From assembly GCA_045631905.1 (NCBI GenBank), contig JAZQVO010000012.1, positions 1-64,000 of the forward strand: a DNA stretch of 64,000 nt, given 5' to 3'. Made by a program: the position numbers and the translations under genes. The notes below the pieces were generated by a model. That model saw nothing but the letters and a program-made list of their open reading frames with translations, did no database searches and was not told the DNA's origin. This DNA comes from HGM04593 sp045631905. Its GTDB lineage: Bacteria > Bacteroidota > Bacteroidia > Bacteroidales > Bacteroidaceae. Below, piece by piece: positions 18,958 through 29,414 of the stretch (position 1 is its first letter; each line of letters opens with the position of its first letter).

Positions 18958-19301
18958 GTATAACACAGAAGAAAAAGAAGAAAAAAGGCGGGCTGACGAC
19001 CTACATAACCTACATATTTGGAGGAAAAATTCTCAACAGCGAGCTTTTTCTCAAAAACGTGTGGTTGCTCGGCATGATTGTAATATACTCATTCATCTAC
19101 GTAAGCAACAGGTACGCCTTCCAGCAAGAGCTTCGAGAGATAAAACAGCTGGAAAAAGAGAGAACCGACCTAAAATACGACCTCTTGAACCTACAAAGCA
19201 GTTTTTCGAGCAAAAGCCGACAGTCGAGCATGGAGGAGTACATAAAAAAGAACAACAGCGAACTTAAAACCGCTACACAACCACCTTATATAATTAAGTA
19301 A
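18954..19301 (+). CDS. FtsL-like cell division protein
   Basis: 115 aa bitopic membrane protein in the FtsL position. A very basic cytoplasmic N-terminus with a six-lysine run is followed by one transmembrane helix (about residues 39-55, VWLLGMIVIYSFIYV) and a periplasmic heptad-rich coiled coil (about 62-100). FtsL pairs with FtsQ/DivIB and FtsB in the divisome core. Sequence similarity is weak in this family, so the call rests on topology, size and position between rsmH and ftsI. The gene's A-rich run coding for the lysines is a possible slippage site. Confidence 0.8.
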   Translation: MSITQKKKKKKGGLTTYITYIFGGKILNSELFLKNVWLLGMIVIYSFIYVSNRYAFQQELREIKQLEKERTDLKYDLLNLQSSFSSKSRQSSMEEYIKKNNSELKTATQPPYIIK

Positions 19302-19302
19302 A

Positions 19303-21522
19303 ATGTTCAATTTCAAGAAAGACATAATATTTCGTTTCAAGTTGCTCGTTTTGTTCATATATGGCATGTGGGCACTTGTTATCGTTACAAAAGCCGGCTT
19401 TATTATGTTCAAAGAGCGCGACTTTTGGAACAAAGTGCGCGAAAGAGGCATAAGATACAACGAAACGATACCTGCAAAACGCGGAAACATACTAAGCGAC
19501 AACGGCGAGGTGCTTGTGAGTAGCCTTGTAAAATACCGCATATACATAGACTTCGACTACACCGACCGCAACAACCAGGCAACCGAGAAGAAGGTGCGCA
19601 TAAAAAAAGACTCCATATGGAATGCCGATGTTAGGGCTTTGTCAGAAGGGTTGTCGAAGATAATACCTCAATGGAGCGCAAATGATTTTGAAACACACCT
19701 GCGCAAAGGCATGGAGCTTAACAGAAGGCGAAGCAAGGGAAGACGAGAGTACCCCTTGTGTCCGAGCCCCATATATATAACATACGCACAAAAGAAGGAG
19801 ATTGAAAAGCTCCCCATAATGTCGCTCCAGACAGCATACTCGGGGCTTATAGCAAGAGACTACATCGACCGAAGAAAAATCTTCGGTTCACTTGCAAAAA
19901 GCACACTTGGCGATATTGTGGCAAGCGAGAGCAAGAGCGGTAAAAAAATAACCGTAAAATATGGTCTCGAAAACAAACACGACTCCCTGCTACGTGGAAA
20001 AGATGGTATCGGAAGGCTGGAAAAGTCGCGTTTAAGGGTTGATGAACCGGCCGAGAACGGAGTAGACATACAAACTACGTTGAATGTGGAGCTTATGGAT
20101 ATTTGCGAAAAAGCTCTGCGCCAGGAACTTATATACCGCGATGCCATGAGCGGTTGGGTTATACTCATGGAGACAAAGACCGGCGACATAAAAGCCATAG
20201 TGAACCTTGCTAAGGTAAAAGACAGCGTATATGTAGAGACAAACGAACAGACAAAGTACACAAACACGTCGAACCTTGCACTATGCAACCTCATGGAACC
20301 CGGCTCGATATTCAAGACCGTGGCTCTGGCGGCGGCACTCGAAGATGGGAAAATAAAACCTAACGACTCGGTTCCGCACCATAATGGCAAGCACAAGTTC
20401 TATGGCAACCTCATACAAGACAGCCATGCCCCCTCGGACGGAAGAACACACTACACGATAACCGAGGTTATTATGAACTCCTCGAACATAGGTATGGGCG
20501 AGATTATAAACAACGGTTACAAGAACAACCCAAAAGCCTTTACCGACAAACTGCGAGAGCTTGGTATATGCACCAACTTCGGGCTTGTGAGCGACGAGGC
20601 AACACCATGGTTCGCCTCACCCGCAAGAAAAACATGGTCGAAAGCAGACATGATATCACTCTCCTATGGTTACGCATCGATGATGACATCTATCAACATG
20701 GTAGCCTTCTATAACACGATAGCCAACGGGGGCGACTTTTACAAGCCACGCCTCATTAAGGCCCACCTGCAAGATGGAGAGGTCATAAGAACCTTTGAGC
20801 CACAGATAATTAAAAAAGGAGCACTATCAAAGGAAACCACCGAGGCTCTAACCAAGATGCTCATAGAGGTGGTGAACAACGAGGCTGGCACAGGCAAGAG
20901 AGCAAAGACCGAGAGGTTCGTGTCGGCCGGAAAAACAGGCACGGCACGAATATCGAAGAACGGAACATACAAATATTCACCGCTTGAATATCTGCTCAGC
21001 TTCTGCGGATTCTTCCCTGCCGACGACCCACAATACACCTGCATAGTGCAGATGATAAACAACAAAGCTCCACGCTCGGGCGGCATGACCTCGGGAGTCG
21101 TGTTCAAAGAGATTGCCGAGAAGATTATGGCAAAACAGGAGCGCATGCCCTTGGAGGCAAGCACCGACACCCTTCATTCGTGCCTGCCCAACATAAAAAA
21201 AGGGAACATGAGCGCAGTCAGCTACCTGGTCGACGAGATGGAGATGGAGATAAGCAACCTCTATGAAAGCGACTATGGCAACAACCCTCAATGGGGCGTA
21301 GCAAAAGAGGAGAACAACACAATAATATTCGACAACATCGAATACACCGACGATATTGTACCAAACGTCGTAGGCATGGGGGCAAAAGATGCACTTTACC
21401 TCATGAAAAAAGCAGGGCTCGAAGCAACCATAAACGGATATGGCAAGGTGGTGGCACAGAGCCTTAAACCCGGCGAAAAGGCCATAAAAGGAGCAAACGT
21501 CACACTTACATTAAAACATTAA
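19303..21522 (+). CDS. ftsI: Division transpeptidase FtsI (PBP3) with C-terminal PASTA domain
   Basis: 739 aa. Cross-links septal peptidoglycan. Order: cytoplasmic tail, transmembrane helix (about 12-33), PBP dimerisation region with the IPAKRGNILSDNGEVL motif, then a transpeptidase domain with the active-site SxxK at Ser335-Lys338 (GSIFK), SxN at Ser393-Asn395 and KTG at 544-546. A single PASTA domain closes the protein (VPNVVGMGAKDALYLM, about 685-739). It starts one base after the ftsL stop. Confidence 0.95.
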   Translation: MFNFKKDIIFRFKLLVLFIYGMWALVIVTKAGFIMFKERDFWNKVRERGIRYNETIPAKRGNILSDNGEVLVSSLVKYRIYIDFDYTDRNNQATEKKVRIKKDSIWNADVRALSEGLSKIIPQWSANDFETHLRKGMELNRRRSKGRREYPLCPSPIYITYAQKKEIEKLPIMSLQTAYSGLIARDYIDRRKIFGSLAKSTLGDIVASESKSGKKITVKYGLENKHDSLLRGKDGIGRLEKSRLRVDEPAENGVDIQTTLNVELMDICEKALRQELIYRDAMSGWVILMETKTGDIKAIVNLAKVKDSVYVETNEQTKYTNTSNLALCNLMEPGSIFKTVALAAALEDGKIKPNDSVPHHNGKHKFYGNLIQDSHAPSDGRTHYTITEVIMNSSNIGMGEIINNGYKNNPKAFTDKLRELGICTNFGLVSDEATPWFASPARKTWSKADMISLSYGYASMMTSINMVAFYNTIANGGDFYKPRLIKAHLQDGEVIRTFEPQIIKKGALSKETTEALTKMLIEVVNNEAGTGKRAKTERFVSAGKTGTARISKNGTYKYSPLEYLLSFCGFFPADDPQYTCIVQMINNKAPRSGGMTSGVVFKEIAEKIMAKQERMPLEASTDTLHSCLPNIKKGNMSAVSYLVDEMEMEISNLYESDYGNNPQWGVAKEENNTIIFDNIEYTDDIVPNVVGMGAKDALYLMKKAGLEATINGYGKVVAQSLKPGEKAIKGANVTLTLKH

Positions 21523-21533
21523 CATAAGCATAC

Positions 21534-22988
21534 ATGAGACTCAGCGAACTTATAAGAAACATACAATACACACAGATAGTTCTTCCCAAGGACGAGGTTG
21601 AAGTTACAGGTGTAAACATCGACTCACGCTTAGTGAAAAAGGGCGATATGTTCATCGCCATGCGCGGAACACAGGTCGATGGCCACCAATATATTTCGGC
21701 GGCCGAAGAGAACGGTGCCGTAGCCATAGTGTGCGAAACCATGCCCGAACAACAAAACCCGCATGTCGCATACATAAAAATTGCCAACGCACAAAGCATC
21801 ACAGGACAACTGGCAACCACCTTCTACGGCAACCCCACCGAGAAGCTTAAACTTGTGGGAGTTACCGGAACAAACGGCAAGACCACCATCGCCACACTGC
21901 TCTATGAGCTATTCAGGGAGATGGGACACAAGTGTGGCCTGCTATCGACCGTGTGCAACTACATCGATGGCAAAGCCTACCCCTCGACACACACAACACC
22001 CGACGCCGTGAGCCTCAACCGCCTGCTTGGACAGATGGCCGACGAGGGTTGCGAGTATGCCTTCATGGAGGTAAGTTCACATGCGCTTGCACAAGAGCGC
22101 GTAGGCGGTTTGTACTTTGCAGGAGGAATCTTCACAAACCTCACCCGCGACCACATAGACTTCCACGAGACTATGGACAACTACCTTAAATGCAAGAAAA
22201 GTTTCTTCGACATGTTGCCTCGCGACGCGTTTGCAATAACCAACCTCGACGACAAGAACGGCCCCGTCATGGTGCAAAACTGCCGTGCCGACATAAAAAA
22301 ATACTCCACACGCACCCTCTGCGACTACAAAGGACGCATCGTGGAGACACACCTCGACGGCATGATTCTCGAATTTAACAACCGCGAATTTGCCACCCCC
22401 CTCACAGGCCGTTTCAACGTGAGCAACCTGCTTGCAATCTACGGTTCGGCAGTTGAGCTTGGCAAGGAACCCGAAGAGGTTCTACGCGTGCTAAGCACCC
22501 TGAAACCCGTGTCGGGCCGTTTCGAAACAATACACTCGCGCGACGGAATATCGGCCATCGTAGATTATGCCCACACACCCGATGCCATAAAGAATGTTTT
22601 GGGCACAGTGAACGAGGTGTTGCGAGGAAGAGGCAAAATAATTACCGTGGTGGGAGCCGGAGGCAACCGCGACAAGGGCAAACGACCCATAATGGCCCAA
22701 GAGGCAGTAAAGGGAAGCAACAAAGTTATCATAACATCGGACAACCCCCGCTTCGAAGAACCACAAGACATTATAAACGACATGCTTGCCGGCCTTAGCG
22801 ACGAGCAAAGAAGAGAGGTAATCGCTATTACCGACAGAAAAGAGGCCATAAAAACCGCATGCGCACTTGCCACAAAGGGCGATGTAGTGGTGGTTGCCGG
22901 CAAGGGACACGAGAACTACCAAGACATAAAGGGTGTGAAACACCACTTCGATGACAAAGAGGTTATAAAGGAGATTTTTAATTTGTAA
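21534..22988 (+). CDS. murE: UDP-N-acetylmuramoyl-tripeptide synthetase MurE
   Basis: 484 aa Mur ligase that adds the third residue of the peptidoglycan stem. ATP loop GTNGKTT near residue 112; middle-domain DYAHTPDA; C-terminal DNPR motif (TSDNPRFEEP), the signature of enzymes that select meso-diaminopimelate rather than lysine. The cell wall is therefore predicted to be meso-DAP type. Twelve bases separate it from ftsI and from mraY. Confidence 0.96.
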   Translation: MRLSELIRNIQYTQIVLPKDEVEVTGVNIDSRLVKKGDMFIAMRGTQVDGHQYISAAEENGAVAIVCETMPEQQNPHVAYIKIANAQSITGQLATTFYGNPTEKLKLVGVTGTNGKTTIATLLYELFREMGHKCGLLSTVCNYIDGKAYPSTHTTPDAVSLNRLLGQMADEGCEYAFMEVSSHALAQERVGGLYFAGGIFTNLTRDHIDFHETMDNYLKCKKSFFDMLPRDAFAITNLDDKNGPVMVQNCRADIKKYSTRTLCDYKGRIVETHLDGMILEFNNREFATPLTGRFNVSNLLAIYGSAVELGKEPEEVLRVLSTLKPVSGRFETIHSRDGISAIVDYAHTPDAIKNVLGTVNEVLRGRGKIITVVGAGGNRDKGKRPIMAQEAVKGSNKVIITSDNPRFEEPQDIINDMLAGLSDEQRREVIAITDRKEAIKTACALATKGDVVVVAGKGHENYQDIKGVKHHFDDKEVIKEIFNL

Positions 22989-23000
22989 GGCATAAGAAAC

Positions 23001-24257
23001 ATGTTGTACGAACTATTCAAACTTTTGCAGAATGCAGGCTTCCCCGGAGCAAGACTTTTCGGGTACACCTCTTTCAGAGCACTCACGGCGATAGTGCTCG
23101 CGCTGCTCATATCAACAATATTTGGAGAGTACTTTATACGATTCTTTAGAAAAAGACAGATTGCCGAAAACCTGCGCGACCTCGACAAGAACAACCTTAA
23201 AGTAGGAGTCCCCACCATGGGCGGGCTCATAATAATTGTCTCGGTTATTATTCCATGCCTGTTACTCGGTCGCCTCACAAACGTCTACATGGTCTTGTTG
23301 CTCATAACAACCGTGTGGCTCGGCATTGTGGGATTTGCCGACGACTATATAAAAACCTTTAAGAAGAACAAAGACGGTATTCCCGGCAAAGTAAAGATTG
23401 TCTCCCAGGTGGGGCTCGGCCTGCTCATAGGGCTCACACTCTTCCTTAGCCCACAGGCCGTTATGCGCGAAAACATAACCGTTGAGGTGAACAACAACAT
23501 CGAGGTACAACACCGCAGTCAGCCCGAAAAGCTGAACAAGACAACCATACCCTTTGTAAAAAACCACAACCTTGGATACAACGATATCATGTCGTTCTGT
23601 GGTAAATACTCAAACGCGGCAGGCTGGGTACTCTTTGTGGTGGTTACAATATTCATAGTAACAGCCGTGTCAAACGGTGCCAACCTGAACGATGGCATGG
23701 ACGGCATGCTTGCCGGCAACGCCGCAATCATAGGTATCGCGTTGGCCGTGCTTGCCTACGTGTCGAGCCATGTAAATTGGGCCGAGTATCTGAATATAAT
23801 GTACCTGCCCGGTAGCGAAGAGGTAGTAGTCTTTGCCTTTGCCTTCATAGGAGCTTTGATTGGTTTCCTGTGGTACAACTCGTTCCCAGCACAGGTGTTC
23901 ATGGGCGACACGGGAAGCCTCACCATAGGTGGCATAATAGCCGTGCTTGCCATACTCATTCACAAAGAGATTCTGCTGGTGTTGCTTTGCGGAATATTTG
24001 TTGTGGAAAACCTCTCGGTGATGGCACAGGTAGCCTACTTTAAGAGCGGAAAAAGAAAAGGGGTGCGACAAAGAATCTTCCGTTGCACACCGCTACACCA
24101 CCACTATACAATAACCGACGACAAGCTCGACAGCGCATGTCGTTACATATTCAAAGGGCCCAAAAAACCCATGCACGAAGCCAAGGTAACAATACGTTTC
24201 TGGATTGTTACAATTATTATGGCAGCAATAACACTCATGACATTAAAGATAAGATAA
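23001..24257 (+). CDS. mraY: Phospho-N-acetylmuramoyl-pentapeptide transferase MraY
   Basis: 418 aa polytopic membrane enzyme that makes lipid I. Conserved motifs: PTMGGL, GFADDYIKT (Asp pair), NLNDGMDGM, GDTGSL and the loop PLHHHYT. It is longer than the E. coli enzyme (360 aa) because of an insertion after residue 140 (ENITVEVNNNIEVQHR...), which I regard as normal in Bacteroidota. Lies between murE and murD in the cluster. Confidence 0.96.
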   Translation: MLYELFKLLQNAGFPGARLFGYTSFRALTAIVLALLISTIFGEYFIRFFRKRQIAENLRDLDKNNLKVGVPTMGGLIIIVSVIIPCLLLGRLTNVYMVLLLITTVWLGIVGFADDYIKTFKKNKDGIPGKVKIVSQVGLGLLIGLTLFLSPQAVMRENITVEVNNNIEVQHRSQPEKLNKTTIPFVKNHNLGYNDIMSFCGKYSNAAGWVLFVVVTIFIVTAVSNGANLNDGMDGMLAGNAAIIGIALAVLAYVSSHVNWAEYLNIMYLPGSEEVVVFAFAFIGALIGFLWYNSFPAQVFMGDTGSLTIGGIIAVLAILIHKEILLVLLCGIFVVENLSVMAQVAYFKSGKRKGVRQRIFRCTPLHHHYTITDDKLDSACRYIFKGPKKPMHEAKVTIRFWIVTIIMAAITLMTLKIR

Positions 24258-24261
24258 TAAG

Positions 24262-25593
24262 ATGGAGAAAAAAATAGCTGTACTTGGAGCAGGCGAGAGC
24301 GGTTGCGGAGCAGCCATTCTTGCAAAGAAACTAGGGTTCGACGTTTTTGTATCGGACTTTGGCCACATTGCCGACAAATACAAAAAGATGCTCGACGAGC
24401 GAGGCATTGAATGGGAAGAGAAAAAACACAGCGAAGATATCATTCTCTCCTCGGCCGAGGTTATTAAAAGCCCCGGCATACCCCACGAGGCACCTATGAT
24501 AGTAAAAATAAAGGAGGCCGGCATACCTATAATATCGGAGATTGAGTTTGCAGGACGTTACACCAACGCCAAAATGATATGTATAACAGGCAGTAACGGA
24601 AAAACCACAACCACCTCGCTCATATATCACATATTCAAAGAGGCAGGGCTCAATGTGGGGCTTGCAGGCAACATAGGCAACAGCCTCGCATTACAGGTTG
24701 CCGAGGACGATAAAGATTACTACATTGTGGAGCTGAGCAGTTTTCAGCTCGACAACATGTATGAGTTCCGTGCCAACGTAGCGGTGCTCATGAATATCAC
24801 CCCCGACCACCTCGACCGCTACGGGTACGAGATGCAGAATTATGTAGATGCCAAGCTACGCATTCTGCAAAACCAACAACAAGACGATGCCTTTGTATTC
24901 TGGAACGACGACAAGATAATAAAAGAGGAGATAGGCAAATACACACACGGCAAGCTCTACCCCTTTGCCGAAAAGAAGGACGACAACCTCGCCGCCTACA
25001 CCGACGACGAAAAGCTGGTGTTCGTAGAGCCCACCCCCTTTAACATGGAGTTCGAAGAGCTGTCGCTCACAGGCAAGCACAACCTCTACAACTCCATGGC
25101 AGCCGGAATTTCGGCCAACGTCGCCGGTATACGCAAAGAGACCATCAGAGAGGCATTGAGCAGTTTCGCAGGTGTAGAGCACAGGCTCGAGAAGGTTGCC
25201 AAGGTTAATGGCGTGGAGTATATCAACGACTCAAAAGCCACAAACGTGAATAGTTGCTGGTATGCCTTGCAGAGCATGAAGACAAAAACCGTTCTCATAT
25301 TGGGTGGAAAGGACAAAGGGAACGATTACAGCGAAATTGCCGACCTTGTAAAAGAAAAGTGCAGTGCCCTTGTGTTCCTTGGTGCCGACAACAGCAAGTT
25401 GCAAAACTTTTTTGCAGGCTATGGCATACCTATGGTCTCCACCTCGTCGATGCAAGAGTGTGTCGAGGCCGCACAAAGCCTTGCAAAGAGCGGAGAAACA
25501 GTGTTGTTGAGCCCCTGTTGCGCAAGTTTCGACCTTTTCAAGAGCTACGAAGACCGTGGCCGACAATTTAAGGATATTGTATGTAAATTGTAA
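24262..25593 (+). CDS. murD: UDP-N-acetylmuramoylalanine--D-glutamate ligase MurD
   Basis: 443 aa. Cytoplasmic Mur ligase adding D-glutamate. N-terminal nucleotide-binding GAGESGCGAAILAK, ATP loop GSNGKTTTTS near residue 112, NITPDHLDRYG, and EYINDSKATNVNSCW in the middle domain. Four bases after mraY. The C-terminus has the usual LLSPCCASFDLFKSYEDRG block. Confidence 0.96.
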   Translation: MEKKIAVLGAGESGCGAAILAKKLGFDVFVSDFGHIADKYKKMLDERGIEWEEKKHSEDIILSSAEVIKSPGIPHEAPMIVKIKEAGIPIISEIEFAGRYTNAKMICITGSNGKTTTTSLIYHIFKEAGLNVGLAGNIGNSLALQVAEDDKDYYIVELSSFQLDNMYEFRANVAVLMNITPDHLDRYGYEMQNYVDAKLRILQNQQQDDAFVFWNDDKIIKEEIGKYTHGKLYPFAEKKDDNLAAYTDDEKLVFVEPTPFNMEFEELSLTGKHNLYNSMAAGISANVAGIRKETIREALSSFAGVEHRLEKVAKVNGVEYINDSKATNVNSCWYALQSMKTKTVLILGGKDKGNDYSEIADLVKEKCSALVFLGADNSKLQNFFAGYGIPMVSTSSMQECVEAAQSLAKSGETVLLSPCCASFDLFKSYEDRGRQFKDIVCKL

Positions 25594-25604
25594 AAAAACA
25601 GTCA

Positions 25605-26864
25605 ATGGGTAAAGGTATTGCAAGAAGAATTTTTAAAGGAGACCGCATTATTTGGATAATATTCTTTCTCCTGTGTGCGCTGTCACTCGTAGAGGTGTTC
25701 AGCGCCATAAGCCGTCAGACATATAAGTCGCACAACCACTGGCAACTGATAACCCAGCATGCAGTGTTCTTGCTGGGAGGCACAGGCGTAGCATGGTTTA
25801 TTCACCACATGAAAATATCGTGGATTAAACAATTCTCCTACACCGTCTATTTTGCCGGCATAGTGTTGCTTATATGGGCTTTCTTTGCGGGTGAACAGGT
25901 AAACGAAAGTGCCCGTTGGGTTAATATCATGGGCATCACCTTCCAGCCCCTGGAGATTGCAAAGATGGGACTGATAATGACCACAGCCCATGTGCTTGCA
26001 CGTTCACAAACCGAAGAGGGAACCGACCTCGGTGCCATGAAGAAGATTCTCTACCTTTGTGCCGTGCCCTGCCTGTTTATTCTCATGGAGAACCTCTCGA
26101 CCGTTGTAATCATACTTGCAACAATATTCTTCATGATGGTGATAGGCAAAGTATATTGGAAACATATGTTGAAGTTGATTGGAGTAGCTGTTGCCATAGT
26201 GGCTGTTTTTGCAACAGCAATCATTCTCACACCCGACAAGATGAGAGAGGGAGCCGACGGCTTTGAGAAGAAGCTCCACAACAAGATGCTTACATGGAAA
26301 AACCGTTTCCGCGATGTTGGAGACACAAACAAAGAGGTTACTCCCGAAAATTACCAGATAAGAGGAAACGAGCAACGCACATATGCAAGCATAGCCATTG
26401 CATCGAGCGGTATCATAGGCGTAGGCCCCGGCAACTCGGTGCAACGCGACTATATCCCCCACGCCTACTCCGACTTTATCTTTGCAATTATAATCGAGGA
26501 GCTGGGGCTCATAGGCGGTATCTTAGTAATTATGCTCTACCTCACGCTCCTGTACCGTTGCGGTAAAATCGCATCGGGTTGCGAAGACCCCTACCCGGCG
26601 TTCCTTGCCATGGGCATCGGCATGATTATAACCACACAGGCCCTGCTACACATGACAATTTCGGTGGGTGGCCTTGTAACAGGACAGCCCTTGCCTTTGG
26701 TGAGCCAAGGTGGTACATCTATAATAATAAATTCAACGTACATAGGTATCCTGTTGAGCGTAAGCCGTTATGTACGTCGATTAAACAAGAACAACAAGAA
26801 GGTTGCAGGCGATGCTATCGCGACAGATAACGACAACAGCGACAACAGCGAAACAGCCGAATAA
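25605..26864 (+). CDS. ftsW: Septal peptidoglycan polymerase FtsW (SEDS family)
   Basis: 419 aa multi-pass membrane glycosyltransferase that works with FtsI. Conserved SEDS motifs are visible: GARWVNI-like ESARWVNIMGITFQP, the loop GIIGVGPGNSVQRDYIPHAYSDFIFAIIIEELG, and QPLPLVSQGGTSI. The cytoplasmic tail is Asn/Asp-rich. Follows murD by 11 bp and precedes murG by 13 bp. Confidence 0.95.
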   Translation: MGKGIARRIFKGDRIIWIIFFLLCALSLVEVFSAISRQTYKSHNHWQLITQHAVFLLGGTGVAWFIHHMKISWIKQFSYTVYFAGIVLLIWAFFAGEQVNESARWVNIMGITFQPLEIAKMGLIMTTAHVLARSQTEEGTDLGAMKKILYLCAVPCLFILMENLSTVVIILATIFFMMVIGKVYWKHMLKLIGVAVAIVAVFATAIILTPDKMREGADGFEKKLHNKMLTWKNRFRDVGDTNKEVTPENYQIRGNEQRTYASIAIASSGIIGVGPGNSVQRDYIPHAYSDFIFAIIIEELGLIGGILVIMLYLTLLYRCGKIASGCEDPYPAFLAMGIGMIITTQALLHMTISVGGLVTGQPLPLVSQGGTSIIINSTYIGILLSVSRYVRRLNKNNKKVAGDAIATDNDNSDNSETAE

Positions 26865-26877
26865 AAAGCATAACATC

Positions 26878-28032
26878 ATGAAAAAGGAGTACAGAATAAT
26901 TATCAGCGGTGGTGGCACCGGCGGACACATATTCCCCGCCCTGTCGATAGCCGATGCCATAAGAAGCAAACACCCCAACGCAAAGATTCTCTTTGTGGGA
27001 GCCGACAACCGCATGGAGATGCAACGTGTGCCCGACGCAGGATACGATATCGTGGGACTGCCCGTAGCGGGTTTCGACCGCAAACATCTGTGGAAGAACA
27101 TCGCCGTGCTATGGAAACTATTCAAGAGCCAGCGCATGGCCAAAAAGGTGATAAAAGAGTTCGCTCCCCAAGTCGCTGTGGGCGTGGGAGGATATGCCAG
27201 CGGTCCCACACTCAAAATGGCCGCAAGCATGAACATACCCACACTCATTCAGGAGCAAAACTCCTATGCAGGCGTAACCAACAAACTGCTTGCACAAAAG
27301 GCCAAAATGATATGTGTGGCCTATGAGGGCATGGAACGTTTCTTCCCACACGAAAAGATAAAGCTCACAGGCAACCCCGTGCGCAAGAGCCTGCTCGACA
27401 TGCGTACCAACCGCAACACAGCCATAAAAGAGATGGGGCTCGACAGCAACAAACGCTGTGTACTCATAGTGGGAGGCAGTTTGGGAGCACGCAGCATAAA
27501 CGAGAGCATAATTACAAACCTCGACATAATAAAAGCCAACCCCGATATTGAATTTGTGTGGCAAACCGGCAAGCTATACTTCGAAGAGATGAAGGAGAGA
27601 GCCCAAAAAGCAGGCAAACCCGAAAACCTCATAATAACCGACTTTGTCAGCAACATGGCAAACGCTTTGAGCGCAGCCAACCTTGTTGTGTCGCGTGCAG
27701 GAGCCGGCTCTATATCGGAGTTTGCACTACTTGGTAAAGCAGTCATCTTGGTACCCTCGCCCAACGTATCCGAGGACCACCAGACCAAAAATGCCATGGC
27801 CCTTGTAAACAAGAACGCAGCCATCTATGTTGCCGACGCAAAAGCAAACGAGGAGTTGCTGACCACAGCTGTCGCTACCGTAAAAGACGATGCCAAGCTC
27901 GCATCGCTCGAAGAGAACATTCTCACCATGGCAAAGCCTAATGCGGCACAAGAGATTGCCGAAGAGGTTATAATGCTTGCCGACGCATATATAGAAAAAG
28001 AGACACGACGCATTAAAGAAAACATAAAATAA
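26878..28032 (+). CDS. murG: Lipid II synthase MurG
   Basis: 384 aa GT28 glycosyltransferase at the inner membrane face; adds GlcNAc to lipid I. N-terminal glycine loop GGGTGGHIFPALSIAD, second loop GGSLGARSIN, and the UDP-GlcNAc site SRAGAGSISEFALLGK. The ATG at 26878 (MKKEYRIIISGGG) is chosen; a frame opening at 26803 inside ftsW is rejected. Stop and the murC start share one base (TAATG). Confidence 0.96.
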   Translation: MKKEYRIIISGGGTGGHIFPALSIADAIRSKHPNAKILFVGADNRMEMQRVPDAGYDIVGLPVAGFDRKHLWKNIAVLWKLFKSQRMAKKVIKEFAPQVAVGVGGYASGPTLKMAASMNIPTLIQEQNSYAGVTNKLLAQKAKMICVAYEGMERFFPHEKIKLTGNPVRKSLLDMRTNRNTAIKEMGLDSNKRCVLIVGGSLGARSINESIITNLDIIKANPDIEFVWQTGKLYFEEMKERAQKAGKPENLIITDFVSNMANALSAANLVVSRAGAGSISEFALLGKAVILVPSPNVSEDHQTKNAMALVNKNAAIYVADAKANEELLTTAVATVKDDAKLASLEENILTMAKPNAAQEIAEEVIMLADAYIEKETRRIKENIK

Positions 28033-29414
28033 TGGAACTCAAAGATATAAAACAGGTATACTTTCTGGGAGCAGGAGGCATAGGCATGAGCGCACTTGTG
28101 CGATATTTCCTGAACGAAGGCAAGCGTGTGGCCGGCTACGACCGCACCCCGAGCCCTCTGACCGACAAACTGATAGAGGAGGGCGCACAACTACACTTCG
28201 AAGAGAACCCCGAACTTATTCCACAATGGTGTAAAAACCCCGATGATACGTTGGTAATATACACACCCGCCATACCCAACGACCACAAAGAGTGGGACAC
28301 CTTCCGTGACAACGGCTTTGTCATAAAAAAGAGAGCCGAGGTGCTAGGCATAATAACAGGCGACAAGAAAGGTGTGTGCGTGGCAGGAACACATGGCAAA
28401 ACCACCACATCGACGATGACAGCACACCTGTTGCACCAGTCACATGTCGATTGCGCGGCCTTCTTGGGAGGAATTTCCAAGAACTACAAGAGCAACCTCA
28501 TATTGAGCGACAAGAGCGACCTTGTAACTATTGAGGCCGACGAATACGACCGTTCCTTCCTGCACCTCAAGCCCTATGTAGCCACCATAACATCGGCCGA
28601 CCCCGACCACCTCGACATCTATGGTAACAAAGAAAATTACCTCGAAGCCTTTGCACAATTTACCGAGAGGATAAGAGAAGACGGGTACCTTATTATACAC
28701 GAAGGACTCGAGGTTACCCCCCGAACAAAACCGGGAGTAAAAACCTATATTTATGGTCGCGAAAAAGGAGACTTCCACGCCGAGAACATACGCATAGGCA
28801 ACGGGACAATAATTATGGACTATGTATCGCCGTGGCAAACCATAAAAGATGTGGAACTTGGAGTACCTGTGAGCATAAACATAGAAAACGGCATAGCAGC
28901 GATGGCCATGGCCGAGCTTTGCGGAGCAACAGCCGACGAGATGAAGAGCGCGATGAAGAGTTTCGAGGGTGCCGACCGCCGATTCGACTTTCACATAAAA
29001 GAGAAGGAACTTGTTCTTTTAAGCGACTACGCACACCACCCCGACGAGGTGAGAGCCTGCGCAAAATCGATAAAAGAACTTTACAGCGACAAGAAGGTAA
29101 CCGCACTCTTCCAGCCCCACCTTTTCAGCCGTACAAGAGACTTTTACATGGAATTTGCCGAAAGCCTCTCGCTCTTCGACGAGGTTATTCTGGTAGACAT
29201 CTACCCTGCTCGCGAACAACCCATCGAAGGCGTTACCAGCCAACTTATATTCGACAAGCTGGCAACAAACATAAAAAAGAGCATGTGTAGCCGTAAAGAC
29301 GTTATAAAAACCGTAGAAGAGAAGAAACAGGAGTTCGAAGTTCTTGTATCGCTCGGAGCAGGTGACATAGAAAACGAAATTCCCGCAATAAAGGAGATAC
29401 TAAACAACAGATAA
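28032..29414 (+). CDS. murC: UDP-N-acetylmuramate--L-alanine ligase MurC
   Basis: 460 aa. First Mur ligase of stem-peptide synthesis. N-terminal GAGGIGMSALVRYF, ATP loop GTHGKTTTSTM near residue 119, EADEYDRSFL and the LSDYAHHPDEV block are all present. It overlaps both murG and ftsQ by one base, so the three are translationally coupled. Confidence 0.97.
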   Translation: MELKDIKQVYFLGAGGIGMSALVRYFLNEGKRVAGYDRTPSPLTDKLIEEGAQLHFEENPELIPQWCKNPDDTLVIYTPAIPNDHKEWDTFRDNGFVIKKRAEVLGIITGDKKGVCVAGTHGKTTTSTMTAHLLHQSHVDCAAFLGGISKNYKSNLILSDKSDLVTIEADEYDRSFLHLKPYVATITSADPDHLDIYGNKENYLEAFAQFTERIREDGYLIIHEGLEVTPRTKPGVKTYIYGREKGDFHAENIRIGNGTIIMDYVSPWQTIKDVELGVPVSINIENGIAAMAMAELCGATADEMKSAMKSFEGADRRFDFHIKEKELVLLSDYAHHPDEVRACAKSIKELYSDKKVTALFQPHLFSRTRDFYMEFAESLSLFDEVILVDIYPAREQPIEGVTSQLIFDKLATNIKKSMCSRKDVIKTVEEKKQEFEVLVSLGAGDIENEIPAIKEILNNR